Of a stretch of 13,964 nt of DNA, positions 13,882 to 13,964 are shown one piece after another (the stretch's first letter is position 1; each line of letters begins with the position of its first letter). The DNA comes from Clostridiales bacterium UBA3678 (lineage in GTDB: Bacteria > Bacillota > Clostridia > TANB77 > CAG-508). Made by a program: the position numbers and the translations under genes. The notes below the pieces were generated by a model that worked only from the letters and a program-made list of their open reading frames with translations, was not told the origin of the DNA and did not search any database. Where the stretch lies: contig DFJF01000014.1 of NCBI GenBank assembly GCA_002372935.1, positions 1 to 13,964 on the forward strand, read 5' to 3'.

Positions 13882-13964
13882 ATTATCATAAAATTATTAG
13901 ATCCAAAAAACGACTATGTATTTAAAAGAATATTTGGATATACAGGAAATGAAGATATAACAAA
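13882..13964 (+). CDS. Rpn-family / PD-(D/E)XK nuclease-type transposase, N-terminal fragment
   Basis: The frame reads KLLDPKNDYVFKRIFGYTGN and runs off the window. This is the hallmark start (LLSPKNDYVFKxIFG) of the Rpn recombination-promoting nuclease / putative transposase family, which carries a PD-(D/E)XK nuclease core further along. No ATG, GTG or TTG lies in this frame between the stop at 13813-13815 and the motif. Possible starts are ATT 13882, ATC 13885 or ATA 13888, with AGAGAAG just upstream. Relatives begin a few residues before KLL, so ATA 13888 may replace an original ATG. It may be a disabled copy or use a rare start. Confidence 0.65.
   Translation, partial: MIIKLLDPKNDYVFKRIFGYTGNEDIT

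Noticed and set aside
1..13964. CRISPR array, prophage, insertion-sequence ends, or reassigned UGA
   Set aside because: No spaced direct repeats or terminal inverted repeats were seen. The TtcA-like gene ends in UGA and no frame needs UGA read-through.

Overview
The window comes from a very AT-rich, low-GC Gram-positive genome, most likely an anaerobic Clostridia-like Firmicute. The basis is AGA-dominated arginine usage, strong AGGAGG-type ribosome sites, consensus sigma-A promoters, a clostridial thioredoxin pair, and a gene pair for an IscU-like scaffold and a GGGtGRT protein. The exact lineage cannot be fixed from this sequence. UGA, UAA and UAG all act as ordinary stops.

Layout: the 3' end of a 23S rRNA, then 5S rRNA and tRNA-Asn(GTT) with a terminator (1-597). 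Next come a MATE transporter fused to a cytidylate-kinase-like domain (651-2663), a trxB-trxA redox operon (2890-4129), a Zn/Cd/Pb-type P1B ATPase (4298-6176), a GH13 alpha-amylase-family enzyme (6249-8082), 4-alpha-glucanotransferase malQ (8140-9517) and a TtcA-like tRNA thiolation protein (9603-10430). They are followed by the IscU-like/GGGtGRT operon with its terminator (10535-12315), a multiply deleted ABC exporter pseudogene (12405-13336), a small membrane protein on the minus strand (13328-13570) and the start of an Rpn/PD-(D/E)XK nuclease-transposase (to the window end).

The standout observation is that three consecutive genes (P1B ATPase, amylase, malQ) are each split by exactly one +1 frameshift. 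At each break the zero frame contains an in-frame CGG codon (6020, 7803, 8248). I found no other in-frame CGG in any gene of the window, although CGG occurs out of phase about 16 times, while CGT, CGC, CGA, AGA and AGG are all used for arginine. Skipping the C of CGGN and reading GGN (Gly) restores a full-length protein with all family motifs each time. In MalQ it restores a glycine that the family conserves. The simplest model is that CGG has no cognate tRNA (an inosine ICG tRNA-Arg would read CGU/CGC/CGA only) and that the stalled ribosome shifts +1, making CGG-N a systematic frameshift signal. This is inference and needs whole-genome and proteomic checks.

Functionally the window combines translation RNAs, thiol/redox and Fe-S/sulfur functions (TrxB, TrxA, TtcA-like, IscU-like, GGGtGRT), metal efflux, and maltodextrin/glycogen breakdown (amylase plus MalQ). 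Secondary points of interest are a perfect TTGACA-N17-TATAAT promoter nested inside the trx terminator hairpin, two genes whose Shine-Dalgarno is separated from ATG by a hairpin, and a thioredoxin reductase without the usual NADPH-phosphate-binding arginines.
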